From contig CAJXTX010000001.1 of assembly GCA_913060705.1 (NCBI GenBank), forward strand, positions 124,001 to 188,000: a stretch of 64,000 bases of DNA. The letters are read 5' to 3'. The stretch is from an uncultured Bacteroidota bacterium. GTDB taxonomy: Bacteria > Bacteroidota > Bacteroidia > Flavobacteriales > Flavobacteriaceae. The translations under genes and the position numbers were made by a program. The notes beneath the pieces are model-generated. The model was not told the origin of the DNA and did not search any database. It worked only from the letters and a program-made list of their open reading frames with translations. This document shows positions 41,535 to 51,172 of the stretch, piece by piece. The number at the start of each line of letters is the position of its first letter. Positions within the stretch are counted from its first letter, which is position 1.

Positions 41535-42053
41535 CTACAATATACGTTGATAAAAGTATTCGCTTTTGTAGAGGCCTTTCTCAAACACCCAATCTTCACG
41601 AACACCTGTGCGCTTAAAACCAGCGGATTCAAATAACCTTATACTCTCCTCATTGTCTTCGGTCATCGTTGCTACCAGTTGGTGACAATCGAGTATGTCT
41701 TTTGCGTAGTCTATGATTAGGGCTAACGCACGTTTTGCCATCCCCTTCTTTCTGAAGGCCTCCTTCACGACAATTCCTAAAGATGCTCTTTTGTGTTTGG
41801 GATCGAAATCGAAAAGATCGATCAAACCTATAGCTTGGGCAGACCACTCAATCACCAAACGCAACTGTTTTGCAGTATATATGTCTTGATGTGCGTTTTC
41901 TAAATAACGAACGAGAACGTCTCTTGAAAAAGGTTTGTGTGTATCTGACACCTTCCAAAGCGAAGTGTCATTTTCAAGCTGATATAACCACTCTAAGTCA
42001 ATGGGCTCTATCGCTCTTAAAATCATGTCATTATCCTTAAGAAGCTGACTCAT
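41535..42053 (-). CDS. GNAT-family N-acetyltransferase, RimJ/RimL-like
   Basis: A 172-residue acetyltransferase. It has LRAIEPIDLEWLYQLENDTSLW near the start, the acetyl-CoA motif IVVKEAFRKKGMAKRALALIIDYA near 95, and ESIRLFESAGFKRTGVREDW near 133, the pattern of SpeG/RimL-type enzymes. The substrate is unknown. It overlaps dapF by one base and precedes mltG by one base, forming a dapF-GNAT-mltG operon. Confidence 0.9.
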   Translation of the reverse strand: MSQLLKDNDMILRAIEPIDLEWLYQLENDTSLWKVSDTHKPFSRDVLVRYLENAHQDIYTAKQLRLVIEWSAQAIGLIDLFDFDPKHKRASLGIVVKEAFRKKGMAKRALALIIDYAKDILDCHQLVATMTEDNEESIRLFESAGFKRTGVREDWVFEKGLYKSEYFYQRIL

Positions 42054-42847
42054 TACACTAATATTTTTCCGTCAAATACGTGTTGTGCCGGACCCGTCAG
42101 TACAATGTCTTCATAACCGGATTCAGCTAACTTGAAGGTTAGCTCTAATATTCCGCCAAGAGCATTTGCTTTAACCGAACTTCCTTTTATTTTTCCCATA
42201 CGGTGTGCGCTCAAAACGGCCGCAGTAACACCTGTACCGCAAGCAAGCGTTTCGTCTTCGACACCTCTTTCATAAGTGCGTATGGCAAGCTCGGCATCAT
42301 TTATAATTTGGACAAAATTTATGTTACAGCCCTCTATACCGTATCGATTACGCATCGATCTACCCTTCTGAAAAACATCAAGCTTTTGAAGGTCTGAATC
42401 AACCCATTCTATATGATGAGGCGAACCCGTGTCACAGAAGCAACTTAAATCATCTTGGATGTCAATAGCATGAACAGGTTTCATTGTGAGAGATATGTTA
42501 TCCACAGCATGCACCTCAGCCCGATATAGGTCTTCACCAAATTTAAAGTGCATAGATGATGGAGCCCTCTTTTGCTCATAAGCATAGCGTGCCATGCAAC
42601 GCCCTCCATTACCGCACATAGTACCTTCTTTGCCATCTGCATTGAAGTAGCGCATCGTAAAGGCCTTATCTGAATCAGTTGAACCCACGTAGATCATAAA
42701 TCCATCGGCCCCTATTCCATAACGGCGGTGACACCATAAAGCGATTTGAGACTCGGTAAGATCAATAGCGCCTAAATCCTGGGCATCCGCAATAATAAAA
42801 TCATTACCCGCGCCATGGTATTTAGAGAATTTAAATGATTCGGTCAT
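42053..42847 (-). CDS. dapF: Diaminopimelate epimerase
   Basis: DapF converts LL- to meso-diaminopimelate for lysine and peptidoglycan. The 264-residue protein has KYHGAGNDFIIADAQ at 8, the first catalytic Cys in GTMCGNGGRCMARYA near 80, and the second in DETLACGTGVTAAVLSAHRMG near 214. Both Cys are present. Grouping with mltG gives the operon a cell-wall theme. Confidence 0.96.
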   Translation of the reverse strand: MTESFKFSKYHGAGNDFIIADAQDLGAIDLTESQIALWCHRRYGIGADGFMIYVGSTDSDKAFTMRYFNADGKEGTMCGNGGRCMARYAYEQKRAPSSMHFKFGEDLYRAEVHAVDNISLTMKPVHAIDIQDDLSCFCDTGSPHHIEWVDSDLQKLDVFQKGRSMRNRYGIEGCNINFVQIINDAELAIRTYERGVEDETLACGTGVTAAVLSAHRMGKIKGSSVKANALGGILELTFKLAESGYEDIVLTGPAQHVFDGKILV

Positions 42848-42956
42848 AGTTCTGCAAGATAATTGATTTTGTTGCTTATGGAATGCGTTAAAGCAGCGTT
42901 AAAGCAGTTTCATACCTTGTAAAAGAATGTAAACTTTGTGAAAAATTTTACGCGTT

Positions 42957-44330
42957 ATGAAAAAATACATCAGTTATGCATTTGTAGGAATTAGTGCAGC
43001 GTTGGTAACTCTTCTAGCGCATCACTATTTTTTTTCTGAACAACCCATTACGGTAAACTCTTCTTATGAAGAGCCCGTTTTTAAAACTTCATTCGGAGCT
43101 TCTCCTTCAGACAGTAACTTTGTTGAGGCTGCTGAGAAGACAGTGAACGCGGTGGTTCATGTAAAGAACGTCTCTTTAGAGCGTTCTCCTCAATCACTTT
43201 TTGATTTCTTTTATGGATACGAGTCTTTTCAACAGCCGCAAATTGGCACCGGTTCTGGGGTGATTATCTCTCCTGACGGCTACATTGTCACCAATCACCA
43301 CGTTATCGAAGATACCGAATCCTTGGAGATTACCTTAAACAACAACCAATCGTATGAAGCCCAAATTATTGGCTCAGACGCCTCATCAGACATAGCTTTA
43401 CTAAAAATAGACGCTGAAAGAGAATTACCCTATCTCGCATTTGGCGATTCTGACGGATCGGCTGTAGGCGAATGGGTGTTGGCGGTCGGAAACCCATTCA
43501 ATTTAACTTCTACCGTGACCGCAGGAATAATTAGCGCTAAAGCACGTTCCATTTCTCCTATGAATTCAATGTCTTTTATTCAAACAGACGCCGCTGTAAA
43601 TCCTGGTAATAGCGGAGGGGCATTAGTAAATACTCGAGGAGACCTCATTGGAATCAATACTGCCATCAAATCAAGAACAGGCTCTTATGTGGGCTATTCT
43701 TTTGCCGTTCCGAGCAATATTGCAAAAAAAGTGGTTGAAGATTTACTTGAATTCGGAACTGTTCAAAAAGGAATTTTGGGTATCACCACTCTAAGAGCAA
43801 ATTCAAAAGAGGCGATCGAGCAGGGATTGGATCATATTGAAGGGGTTTACATCGCTGGGGTTTCGGAAAATTCTGGAGCCGAAAAAGCCGGATTAGAGTC
43901 GGGAGATATTATTCGTTCAGTAGACGGGGTGACCATCAAAAACTTTACAGGTCTTACCGGACATCTTTCTTCAAAAAGACCTGGAGACGTCGTTCGCGTA
44001 ACCGTGGATAGAGATGGCAAACTACTAGAGAAAGAGGTTCGTCTGGGCAAAAACGAAATTATTGACCTACCCTATCTCGGAATGCGGGTTGAAAACTTGA
44101 GTAAAGAAGATAAAAAGCGATTGAATATAGATGGTGGTGTCAAAATCATCGCGGTAGCCGAATACTACAAATCTTACAATTTAGAAGATAAAGTCATCAT
44201 AGCCATCGACGGCAACCCGGTAAACTCTATCGAGGATGCAGAACGACTGGCTGAAGCAAAAAGAAGTTCACGAAGAGCTATTACCATATTGAACAGCACA
44301 GGTGAAAAAGAAACCCTAATATTTAACTAG
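42957..44330 (+). CDS. HtrA/Deg-family periplasmic serine protease
   Basis: A 457-residue envelope quality-control protease. The N-terminal membrane anchor or signal (YISYAFVGISAALVTLLAHHYF) is followed by a trypsin-like domain with the triad His in GYIVTNHHVIEDTE near 119, Asp in SDIALLKIDA near 148 and Ser in VNPGNSGGALVNTRG near 222. PDZ1 covers about 275-365 (SENSGAEKAGLESGDIIRSVDG) and a shorter PDZ2 about 370-457. It is divergent from dapF. No exact TAnnTTTG box was found; TAAACTTTG near 42931 is one base too long. Confidence 0.94.
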   Translation: MKKYISYAFVGISAALVTLLAHHYFFSEQPITVNSSYEEPVFKTSFGASPSDSNFVEAAEKTVNAVVHVKNVSLERSPQSLFDFFYGYESFQQPQIGTGSGVIISPDGYIVTNHHVIEDTESLEITLNNNQSYEAQIIGSDASSDIALLKIDAERELPYLAFGDSDGSAVGEWVLAVGNPFNLTSTVTAGIISAKARSISPMNSMSFIQTDAAVNPGNSGGALVNTRGDLIGINTAIKSRTGSYVGYSFAVPSNIAKKVVEDLLEFGTVQKGILGITTLRANSKEAIEQGLDHIEGVYIAGVSENSGAEKAGLESGDIIRSVDGVTIKNFTGLTGHLSSKRPGDVVRVTVDRDGKLLEKEVRLGKNEIIDLPYLGMRVENLSKEDKKRLNIDGGVKIIAVAEYYKSYNLEDKVIIAIDGNPVNSIEDAERLAEAKRSSRRAITILNSTGEKETLIFN

Positions 44331-44353
44331 TTTTAGGGCCTAATTACGCTGCT

Positions 44354-45031
44354 TTGCATATAGACATCATTTCTGTTGTTCCAGAATTACTCGAAAGCCC
44401 TTTCAGTCACTCTATTTTGATGAGAGCGATTGACAAGGGCTTAGTTACACTTGATATTCACGATCTAAGAGCGTTCGGTCTTGGAAATTATCGACAAGTA
44501 GACGACTACCAATTCGGAGGTGGAGCAGGAATGGTACTTATGGCCGAACCTTTAGATCAGCTGCTGACGAGTCTCACCAAAGAAAAGCCTGCCGATGCTA
44601 TCGTTTACCTAACCCCTGACGGTAAAACATGGAACCAGTCTATGGCGAATGCCTTTTCACTCGAAGAGCGCATCATTCTCATCTGCGGTCATTACAAAGG
44701 AATCGATCAGCGCATCAGAGACCTATGGGTAACACACGAGGTTTCTATAGGAGATTACGTGCTCTCAGGTGGAGAATTGGCAGCATCAGTAGTTTCAGAC
44801 AGTATCATACGTTTGATTCCAGGGGTATTGAATGATGCCGGATCAGCTTTAAGCGATTCTTTTCAAGACAAATTACTGGCCCCACCCGTTTACACTAGAC
44901 CGTCAGAATTTAAAGGACTCAAAGTACCCGAGGTGCTGCTCAGTGGTAATTTTAAAGCGATTGAAACGTGGAGAGAAGCTGAAGCATTACGCAGAACTCA
45001 AGAAAGAAGGCCAGATTTATTAAGTGATTGA
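44354..45031 (+). CDS. trmD: tRNA (guanine-37-N1)-methyltransferase
   Basis: TrmD methylates G37 of tRNAs to prevent frameshifting. The 225-residue SPOUT enzyme starts HIDIISVVPELLESPFSHSI and has YQFGGGAGMVLMAEP near 56, the knot LICGHYKGIDQRI near 112 and HEVSIGDYVLSGGELAA near 130. The start must be TTG at 44354, because the family begins exactly here and no ATG/GTG is nearby. It lies 23 bases after htrA and upstream of rplS, the common trmD-rplS order. Confidence 0.95.
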   Translation: MHIDIISVVPELLESPFSHSILMRAIDKGLVTLDIHDLRAFGLGNYRQVDDYQFGGGAGMVLMAEPLDQLLTSLTKEKPADAIVYLTPDGKTWNQSMANAFSLEERIILICGHYKGIDQRIRDLWVTHEVSIGDYVLSGGELAASVVSDSIIRLIPGVLNDAGSALSDSFQDKLLAPPVYTRPSEFKGLKVPEVLLSGNFKAIETWREAEALRRTQERRPDLLSD

Positions 45032-45070
45032 AGAAAAATATTGACTGTGGCAAAAACCAAAATAAAGTAT

Positions 45071-45078
45071 TATTTTTG
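45071..45078 (+). promoter_or_regulatory. rplS -7 box TATTTTTG
   Basis: Exact TAnnTTTG, 26 bases before the rplS ATG. It shares TATTTTTGC with the rpsF promoter. Confidence 0.6.
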
Positions 45079-45104
45079 CGGTCAGTTTTAAAGAAAATTC
45101 CGTC

Positions 45105-45455
45105 ATGGAGAACTTAGTACAATACGTTGAGAACACGTTCATAGATAAAAAAGACTTTCCAGACTTTGGTTCTGGTGATACCATCACTGTGTATTACGAG
45201 ATTAAGGAAGGTGAAAAAACAAGAACACAGTTCTTCAAAGGCGTAGTGATTCAGAGAAGAGGTTCAGGTGCTACTGAAACCTTTACTATCCGTAAAATGT
45301 CTGGAACTGTCGGTGTAGAGCGCGTATTTCCAATCAATATGCCAGCCCTTCAGAAAATAGAAGTAAATAAGCGTGGTAAAGTTAGAAGATCACGTATTTT
45401 CTATTTTAGAAATCTGACAGGTAAAAAGGCAAGAATCAAAGAAGAAAGAAACTAA
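45105..45455 (+). CDS. rplS: 50S ribosomal protein L19
   Basis: A 116-residue protein with the L19 core: FPDFGSGDTITVYYEIKEGEKTRTQFFKGVVIQRRGSG at 19-56, TFTIRKMSGTVGVERVFPINMPALQKIEV, and the basic C-terminus KVRRSRIFYFRNLTGKKARIKE. L19 sits at the 30S-50S interface. It has its own promoter within the trmD-rplS pair and an intrinsic terminator downstream. Confidence 0.98.
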   Translation: MENLVQYVENTFIDKKDFPDFGSGDTITVYYEIKEGEKTRTQFFKGVVIQRRGSGATETFTIRKMSGTVGVERVFPINMPALQKIEVNKRGKVRRSRIFYFRNLTGKKARIKEERN

Positions 45456-45480
45456 ACACCTTTATATTTGAAAACTTTTT

Positions 45481-45516
45481 AATGCCGTGTTAAGTTTAGC
45501 TTCACGGCATTTTTTG
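45481..45516 (+). terminator. Intrinsic terminator after rplS
   Basis: Perfect 9-bp stem AATGCCGTG/CACGGCATT with a 13-base loop, followed by a T-tract (TTTTT). It ends 6 bases before the icd promoter box. Confidence 0.85.
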
Positions 45517-45521
45517 TGCGA

Positions 45522-45529
45522 TATATTTA
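45522..45529 (+). promoter_or_regulatory. icd -7 box, variant TATATTTA
   Basis: TATATTTAC, 26 bases before the icd ATG, directly after the rplS terminator, so it is the only upstream sequence available to start icd transcription. Confidence 0.5.
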
Positions 45530-45555
45530 CCGCGCTTAACCAAACCTAAAGCAAG

Positions 45556-47775
45556 ATGAAGACGATTTATTACACAATGACCGATGAGGCCCCTGCGTTG
45601 GCTACCAATTCATTTTTACCCCTTATTAAAAAGATTACAAAAGAGGCTGGTATTCAATTCATTTTAAAAGACATCTCGCTATCAAGTCGTATCATCGCGG
45701 TCTTCTCAGATCTATTACCAGAAGATCAAAGAACTGAAGACGCCCTTTCGAAACTAGGTGAATTGGCAAAGCAAGAAGACACAACCATAATAAAACTCCC
45801 TAATATCAGCGCTTCAATGGCGCAATTAAAAGCAGCCATTAAGGAATTACAAGAAAAAGGGATTGCTGTTCCTGATTATCCCGATTCTCCTTCAACCCCA
45901 GAAGAAGAAGATTTTAAAGCACGTTACGACAAGGTAAAGGGTAGCGCTGTGAATCCGGTCCTTCGTGAAGGAAACTCTGACAGACGTGCTCCAAGAGCTG
46001 TAAAGAACTTTGCTAAAAACAATCCGCACCACATGGGCGCATGGGAGACAAACAGCGGTACACGTGTAAAAACAATGTCTTCAGGAGATTTCAGGTCAAA
46101 TGAGAAATCTTTAACTCTCGATAGAGACCGTACGGTGTCTCTGATCTTAAAAACCGATAAAGGTGAAGAGATTAGCTTGAGGTCTAACCTCAAACTAATC
46201 GCCGAAGAAATTATAGACATGAGCGTCATGCAACGCAGTGCACTCACAGACTTCTTCAGAGAGGCGTACAAAGAAGGAGCCTCAGAAAACCTTTTGCTTT
46301 CGCTTCACATGAAAGCAACAATGATGAAGGTGTCTGACCCGATCATCTTTGGTCACGGTATTAACGTTTATTTTGAATCGCTTTTTTCTGAGTATGCAAG
46401 CACTATAGAGCGATTGAAAATCAATTCAAATGAAGGACTCCAAAGTATTTTAAATCGTCTAGCACAAGATGAATCTGAAGACGCCAATTCCCTTCACAAA
46501 GCACTACTAGATCAGCTACATACACAAGCGCCTTGGGCTATGGTGAATTCGGATAAAGGAATTTCAAACCTTCACGTTCCGAGTGATGTGATAATTGATG
46601 CCTCGATGCCCGCGATGATTCGCAACTCAGGTAAAATGTACGACGCCAAGGGACAATTACAAGATACTCTAGCGATTATTCCTGACAGCTCTTATGCTGC
46701 AGTGTATCAAAGTACTATTGATTTTTGCAAAGAGAATGGGGCTTTTGATCCGTCTACGATGGGAACGGTTCCTAATGTTGGTCTTATGGCCCAAAAGGCA
46801 GAGGAGTACGGTTCGCATGACAAAACCTTCGAGATCGCCCATAGGGGTACAGTAAAAGTAGTCGATGAAACCACCAAAGAGGTCTTAGCCGAAACCAAAG
46901 TGGAAGAAGGAGACATTTGGAGAATGTGCCAGGTTAAAGATGCTCCAGTAAGAAATTGGGTTTCTTTGGCTGTTGAACGTGCAAGACTTTCAGATACCCC
47001 TGCCATTTTTTGGTTAGATGAGACTCGAGCCCATGATGCAGAATTGATCAAGAAGGTAAAAACCTATCTCGCTGAAGAAGATACAACGGGACTAGACATA
47101 AGAATTCTTGGCGTAGCAGAAGCCACCCTAGAAACCCTAAAACGATTGAAAGACGGAAAAGATACGATCTCTGTTACCGGAAACGTATTGAGAGATTATC
47201 TAACTGATCTCTTCCCTATTTTAGAAGTAGGAACCTCAGCTAAAATGCTATCAATAGTTCCTCTGATGAACGGAGGAGGCCTTTTCGAAACGGGTGCAGG
47301 TGGATCAGCTCCTAAACACGTTGAGCAGTTCCTAGAAGAAGGGCACCTACGTTGGGATTCACTAGGTGAATTTTTAGCACTAGAAGTTGCGCTTGAGTTT
47401 ATTGCTCAAAAGAACAATTTAGACAGCCTTGCTATTTATGCTAACTGTTTGGGGGATGCCGTTGAACGCTTACTGAATGAAAATCTAGGCCCTCAGAGAA
47501 GTGTGGGTTCTTTAGATACTCGAGGTAGCCATTTTCACTTGATTAAATTCTGGATTGAAGCCTTAGGACAATCGAATCTTGAGCCCACACAGCGAGACAG
47601 GTTCAAGCGTCTTAGCGAGACTTTGAATTCTAAAGAAGAAACTATTTTAAGTGAGATTAATAACACTCAAGGTAAGGCACAAGAAATTGGTGGCTATTAC
47701 GCTCCCGATCCTAGCTTAGCCTCAGCGGCAATGCGTCCGAGTAACACCTTGAACGCACTGATTGAAGAATTCTAA
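45556..47775 (+). CDS. icd: NADP-dependent isocitrate dehydrogenase, monomeric type
   Basis: A 739-residue monomeric IDH (IDH-II class), unrelated in length to the 415-residue homodimeric form. It oxidises isocitrate to 2-oxoglutarate and supplies NADPH. Diagnostic segments: [19 protein letters not shown] at the start, [18 protein letters not shown] near 155, [47 protein letters not shown] near 405, and [48 protein letters not shown] near 540. It is preceded by a terminator and its own promoter. Confidence 0.96.
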   Translation: MKTIYYTMTDEAPALATNSFLPLIKKITKEAGIQFILKDISLSSRIIAVFSDLLPEDQRTEDALSKLGELAKQEDTTIIKLPNISASMAQLKAAIKELQEKGIAVPDYPDSPSTPEEEDFKARYDKVKGSAVNPVLREGNSDRRAPRAVKNFAKNNPHHMGAWETNSGTRVKTMSSGDFRSNEKSLTLDRDRTVSLILKTDKGEEISLRSNLKLIAEEIIDMSVMQRSALTDFFREAYKEGASENLLLSLHMKATMMKVSDPIIFGHGINVYFESLFSEYASTIERLKINSNEGLQSILNRLAQDESEDANSLHKALLDQLHTQAPWAMVNSDKGISNLHVPSDVIIDASMPAMIRNSGKMYDAKGQLQDTLAIIPDSSYAAVYQSTIDFCKENGAFDPSTMGTVPNVGLMAQKAEEYGSHDKTFEIAHRGTVKVVDETTKEVLAETKVEEGDIWRMCQVKDAPVRNWVSLAVERARLSDTPAIFWLDETRAHDAELIKKVKTYLAEEDTTGLDIRILGVAEATLETLKRLKDGKDTISVTGNVLRDYLTDLFPILEVGTSAKMLSIVPLMNGGGLFETGAGGSAPKHVEQFLEEGHLRWDSLGEFLALEVALEFIAQKNNLDSLAIYANCLGDAVERLLNENLGPQRSVGSLDTRGSHFHLIKFWIEALGQSNLEPTQRDRFKRLSETLNSKEETILSEINNTQGKAQEIGGYYAPDPSLASAAMRPSNTLNALIEEF

Positions 47776-47784
47776 GGGTAGTTC

Positions 47785-48009
47785 GTGGGTAAACTCAGAA
47801 AGGGAATAAAAACGTGGTTGATTACTCTGCTCCTGATGGCAACAGGACCTGTGGTATTAAGCAGTGCTTTTAAAAACGAAGGTCACCCCCTATTCTGGGT
47901 GGTTGCGATTATTGGAGGACTTATATGTCTCGCGGCGCTTTACTTCGGATTTAAGGCTATAAAGCTTATTGTGAGCTTCCTATTTGATTCTTCTGATCCA
48001 ACCAAATAG
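47785..48009 (+). CDS. Small two-TM membrane protein, DUF6095-like
   Basis: A 74-residue protein: a basic N-terminus, then two hydrophobic helices (TWLITLLLMATGPVVLSSAF and FWVVAIIGGLICLAALYFGF) separated by KNEGHPL. This pattern matches small Bacteroidetes proteins I recall as DUF6095. Function is unknown. The start is GTG 9 bases after icd. The last 44 bases overlap the convergent DUF4294 gene; both reading frames look genuine. Confidence 0.72.
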   Translation: MGKLRKGIKTWLITLLLMATGPVVLSSAFKNEGHPLFWVVAIIGGLICLAALYFGFKAIKLIVSFLFDSSDPTK

Positions 48010-48640
48010 CTTCCATCCTTTTCAAATCGACGGGTTCCTCAGCTTCCTCGTATGGCAACAAACCTCTTAAATAGGCGCGTTGCAATATATCTTCAGTCCA
48101 GTAGTCTAATTTATTACTGTAAGGATCATAGGTCGATTTAAGATCCATGTCATAAAGCTTGGCCGCCGTTTGATACCAAAAGGCGGTAAACCCGTTTCGA
48201 TAATCTTTAACAAGGTCAAACGCACTGATCCCTGTTTGACGATCAATCAAAGAAATTAAAACTCTGCCGTCGTTCCTCGACAATTTTTTGAGCTCATCTG
48301 TAAGCTCCTCTTGAAGATATTCTTTTACCTGCTTGGTGTACAGTCGCTTTTTGCGCTTAGAACCCATCTTTTCTAAGCGATTGCGTAAACTATCTAACCG
48401 ATGCGAGGCCATAATAGCATAGCGGTATACTTTAAAAATGCGGTATTGGTGTCTCAAATAGGCAATACGCGCTGCCTCATCCTCAAATTTTAAAGGTGCT
48501 AAAACATAGACCTCATCAAGCTCGATAGTCTCAGAAAAGACCGAATCATTCTCGAGTTTATAGCGCATAGTTTCTTGCCCTACCATTAAGGTCGAAGAGG
48601 CCAAACACAACCCAAAAATCAATAGAATACCGTATCTCAT
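47966..48640 (-). CDS. DUF4294-family secreted protein
   Basis: A 224-residue protein with a signal peptide (MRYGILLIFGLCLASSTLMVGQ). The body has IELDEVYVLAPLKFEDEAARIAYLRHQYRIFKVYRYA and later RLYTKQVKEYLQEELTDELKKLSRNDGRVLISLIDRQTG, FDLVKDYRNGFTAFWYQTAAKLYDMDLKS, all typical of DUF4294. Many Arg/Lys-rich helices suggest a structural or binding role; function unknown. It is divergent from an M42 peptidase. Confidence 0.82.
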   Translation of the reverse strand: MRYGILLIFGLCLASSTLMVGQETMRYKLENDSVFSETIELDEVYVLAPLKFEDEAARIAYLRHQYRIFKVYRYAIMASHRLDSLRNRLEKMGSKRKKRLYTKQVKEYLQEELTDELKKLSRNDGRVLISLIDRQTGISAFDLVKDYRNGFTAFWYQTAAKLYDMDLKSTYDPYSNKLDYWTEDILQRAYLRGLLPYEEAEEPVDLKRMEAIWLDQKNQIGSSQ

Positions 48641-48666
48641 ACCGTTAGATATTCGCTAAATTAGAG

Positions 48667-48674
48667 CAAAATTA
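48667..48674 (-). promoter_or_regulatory. DUF4294 gene -7 box TAATTTTG
   Basis: Exact TAnnTTTG on the minus strand, 26 bases before the ATG at 48640. Confidence 0.5.
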
Positions 48675-48681
48675 CAGGAAC

Positions 48682-49770
48682 ATGAAGACTGCAGAAATTC
48701 TAGACAAAAAAGCATTAACCTTTTTAGAAAAATACCTCAATAACGCCTCTCCAACAGGCTATGAGGCACAAGGACAAAAAATCTGGATGGATTACCTCAA
48801 GCCCTATGTAGATGAATTTATTACGGACACCTACGGAACGGCAGTCGGAGTCATCAATCCTAAAGCAGCGTATAAGGTGGTGATTGAGGCTCACTCAGAT
48901 GAGATCTCATGGTATGTCAACTACATTACTGAAAATGGACTGATTTACGTCATTAGAAACGGAGGTAGCGACCACCAGATTGCTCCCTCTAAATGGGTAA
49001 ATATTCACACAAAAAACGGAATCGTAGAAGGCGTATTCGGGTGGCCAGCTATTCACACCAGAAAACCAGGTAAAGAAGAAACTCCTAAGCTTGAAAATAT
49101 TTTTATCGACATAGGAGCTAAGGATAAAGAAGAAGTTGAAAAAATGGGGGTGCATGTAGGATGCGTGATTACGTACCCAGATCAATTTAAGGTCCTCAAT
49201 AAAAACCACTTTGTTTGCCGTGCTTTAGACAACAGAGCAGGAGGATTTATGATCGCTCAAGTCGGAAGACTCCTAAAAGAAAATAAGGTGGAACTTCCTT
49301 TCGGATTGTATATCACGAACTCAGTCCAAGAAGAAATCGGTTTGAGAGGAGCTGAAATGATTACGGCGAGATTAAAGCCTAATGCCGCGATCGTCACGGA
49401 CGTTACGCATGATACGACCACACCAATGATTAGCAAAATCGAACAAGGTGAAATTAAAATGGGTTCAGGGCCGGTGATCTCATACGCACCAGCCATTCAG
49501 CACAAGTTGAGAGATTTAATCATCGACTCGGCTGAGCAACACAAGATTCCATTTCAGCGTAACGCCTCGTCACGTTATACTGGCACAGACACGGATGCCT
49601 TCGCATACAGCAACGGAGGGGTTGCCTCTGCGCTCATTTCGCTTCCTTTGCGCTATATGCACACTACCGTTGAAACAGTACACAAAGAAGATGTAGCCAA
49701 TGTGATACGATTGATCTATCAATCGCTCCTAAACATGAAAGACGGAGATGAATTCTCGTATTTCGAATAA
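48682..49770 (+). CDS. M42-family aminopeptidase
   Basis: A 362-residue cytosolic metallopeptidase of the FrvX/PepA glutamyl aminopeptidase type. Metal and catalytic motifs: NNASPTGYEAQGQ near 20, His in VIEAHSDEISW near 70, Asp in RALDNRAGGFM near 180, VQEEIGLRGAEM near 213 with the catalytic Glu pair, VTDVTHDT near 238, and MHTTVETVHKEDV near 330. It likely trims peptides, with an acidic or broad preference not determinable here. It ends 4 bases from convergent hisS. Confidence 0.92.
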   Translation: MKTAEILDKKALTFLEKYLNNASPTGYEAQGQKIWMDYLKPYVDEFITDTYGTAVGVINPKAAYKVVIEAHSDEISWYVNYITENGLIYVIRNGGSDHQIAPSKWVNIHTKNGIVEGVFGWPAIHTRKPGKEETPKLENIFIDIGAKDKEEVEKMGVHVGCVITYPDQFKVLNKNHFVCRALDNRAGGFMIAQVGRLLKENKVELPFGLYITNSVQEEIGLRGAEMITARLKPNAAIVTDVTHDTTTPMISKIEQGEIKMGSGPVISYAPAIQHKLRDLIIDSAEQHKIPFQRNASSRYTGTDTDAFAYSNGGVASALISLPLRYMHTTVETVHKEDVANVIRLIYQSLLNMKDGDEFSYFE

Positions 49771-49774
49771 ACCC

Positions 49775-51157
49775 TTAGTCGCGGTTTAACGGAAGTATGG
49801 TTTGAAGACTTTCGAGCTGAAATTCTTGCTGCTCGGAGGTCTTCATATTTTTTATGACCCAGGAATTTGCCTCGGTATTCCAAAAAGCGACATTCATGGC
49901 TTTACGCTTTTCAGCGTACTTATACTGTTTGGCGGGCTTTGCGGCTTCGGGGTAAAATTCTGAGGACACCCCTTCAGCGCGCAGCTTCGCAACCAAGTCC
50001 AACGCCATCAAAGGATCTGTATCCGTGAGGTGAAGAACCAAAACTTCAATTTGATCCCCAATAGTTGAAGGGAACAAGCCGAGCTCTTCTAAAACGAGAT
50101 AAATCCTATCTAATCCAAACGAAATCCCTACCCCACTTAAATCTTTCCCACCAAATGAAGCGGTCAGGTCATCATAACGCCCACCACCTCCGATGGCACC
50201 TAATTGAACGCTATTAGGAGCGCTTACTTCAAACAAGGTGCCCGTATAATAATGCAGGCCCCGTGCTAATGTAAGGTCAAAAGAAAGCGAAAGGGAATCA
50301 AGAGAAAGTTGAGCGGTTTGATCCAAAACAAATTGCATTTCTTCAATGCCTTTAGCTCCTATTTCAGAAGAGGCAAAGAGTGTTCTGAGGCGTTCTAATC
50401 GCGACTCAACAGATACGTTTTGATCTAGAAACGTAGCCAAGGTCTCCCAAATAGAGGGATCAAATCCTTGTGACTTTAGCTCTGTAGCTACACCTTCTGA
50501 ACCTATCTTATCGAGTTTATCCAGAATAACCATAAAGCTTGAAAGCCGCTCCTGAATGCCAAAAGCTTCAGCAATACCACTAAGCAGTTTTCTGTTGTTA
50601 AGTTTAACGGTTACTTTATGCTGCTCCTTTAATCCTAAGTCTGAAAAAATGGAATTATAGAGCTGCAAGAGTTCAACCTCTTGCCAGAGCGAATCTGCAC
50701 CAACAACATCAGCATCGCACTGGGTGAACTCGCGGAATCTCCCCTTTTGTGGGCGATCCGCACGCCACACTGGCTGAATCTGATAACGCTTAAATGGAAA
50801 AGCGAGCTCATTCTGGTGTTGTACCACAAAACGTGCGAAAGGTACCGTTAGGTCGTAACGTAAAGCCTTGTCACTTATTGAAGAAGTTAAGGCTTGACTA
50901 TCTTGGGCTTCTAAGGCAGAAGTATTGGCTTTGGCCAAATAGTCTCCTGACTTAAGAATTTTAAAAATCAATCGGTCACCCTCCTCGCCATACTTTCCCA
51001 TCAAGGTGGCATAGTTCTCGAAACTAGGGGTCTCAATTCTTGAAAAACCAAAGCGCTTGAAATGCTTTTCTATAATGGCAATCATGAATTGACGTTTACT
51101 CAATTCATCTCCATAAAAGTCTCGTGTTCCTTTTGCTAAGCTTGCTTGTGTCGCCAT
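49775..51157 (-). CDS. hisS: Histidine--tRNA ligase
   Basis: A 460-residue class II synthetase. Motif 1 region is KHFKRFGFSRIETPSFENY near 33, motif 2 RPQKGRFREFTQCDADVVG near 133, the His-specific GLHYYTGTLFEV near 308 and motif 3 GGGRYDDLTASFGGKDLSGVGISFGLDRI near 330, followed by a C-terminal anticodon domain. The start ATSLAKGTRDFYGDE-like lead is typical. It lies 15 bases after a DUF6495-like gene, probably co-transcribed. Confidence 0.97.
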   Translation of the reverse strand: MATQASLAKGTRDFYGDELSKRQFMIAIIEKHFKRFGFSRIETPSFENYATLMGKYGEEGDRLIFKILKSGDYLAKANTSALEAQDSQALTSSISDKALRYDLTVPFARFVVQHQNELAFPFKRYQIQPVWRADRPQKGRFREFTQCDADVVGADSLWQEVELLQLYNSIFSDLGLKEQHKVTVKLNNRKLLSGIAEAFGIQERLSSFMVILDKLDKIGSEGVATELKSQGFDPSIWETLATFLDQNVSVESRLERLRTLFASSEIGAKGIEEMQFVLDQTAQLSLDSLSLSFDLTLARGLHYYTGTLFEVSAPNSVQLGAIGGGGRYDDLTASFGGKDLSGVGISFGLDRIYLVLEELGLFPSTIGDQIEVLVLHLTDTDPLMALDLVAKLRAEGVSSEFYPEAAKPAKQYKYAEKRKAMNVAFWNTEANSWVIKNMKTSEQQEFQLESLQTILPLNRD

Positions 51158-51172
51158 AGTTGGTTACGTATA

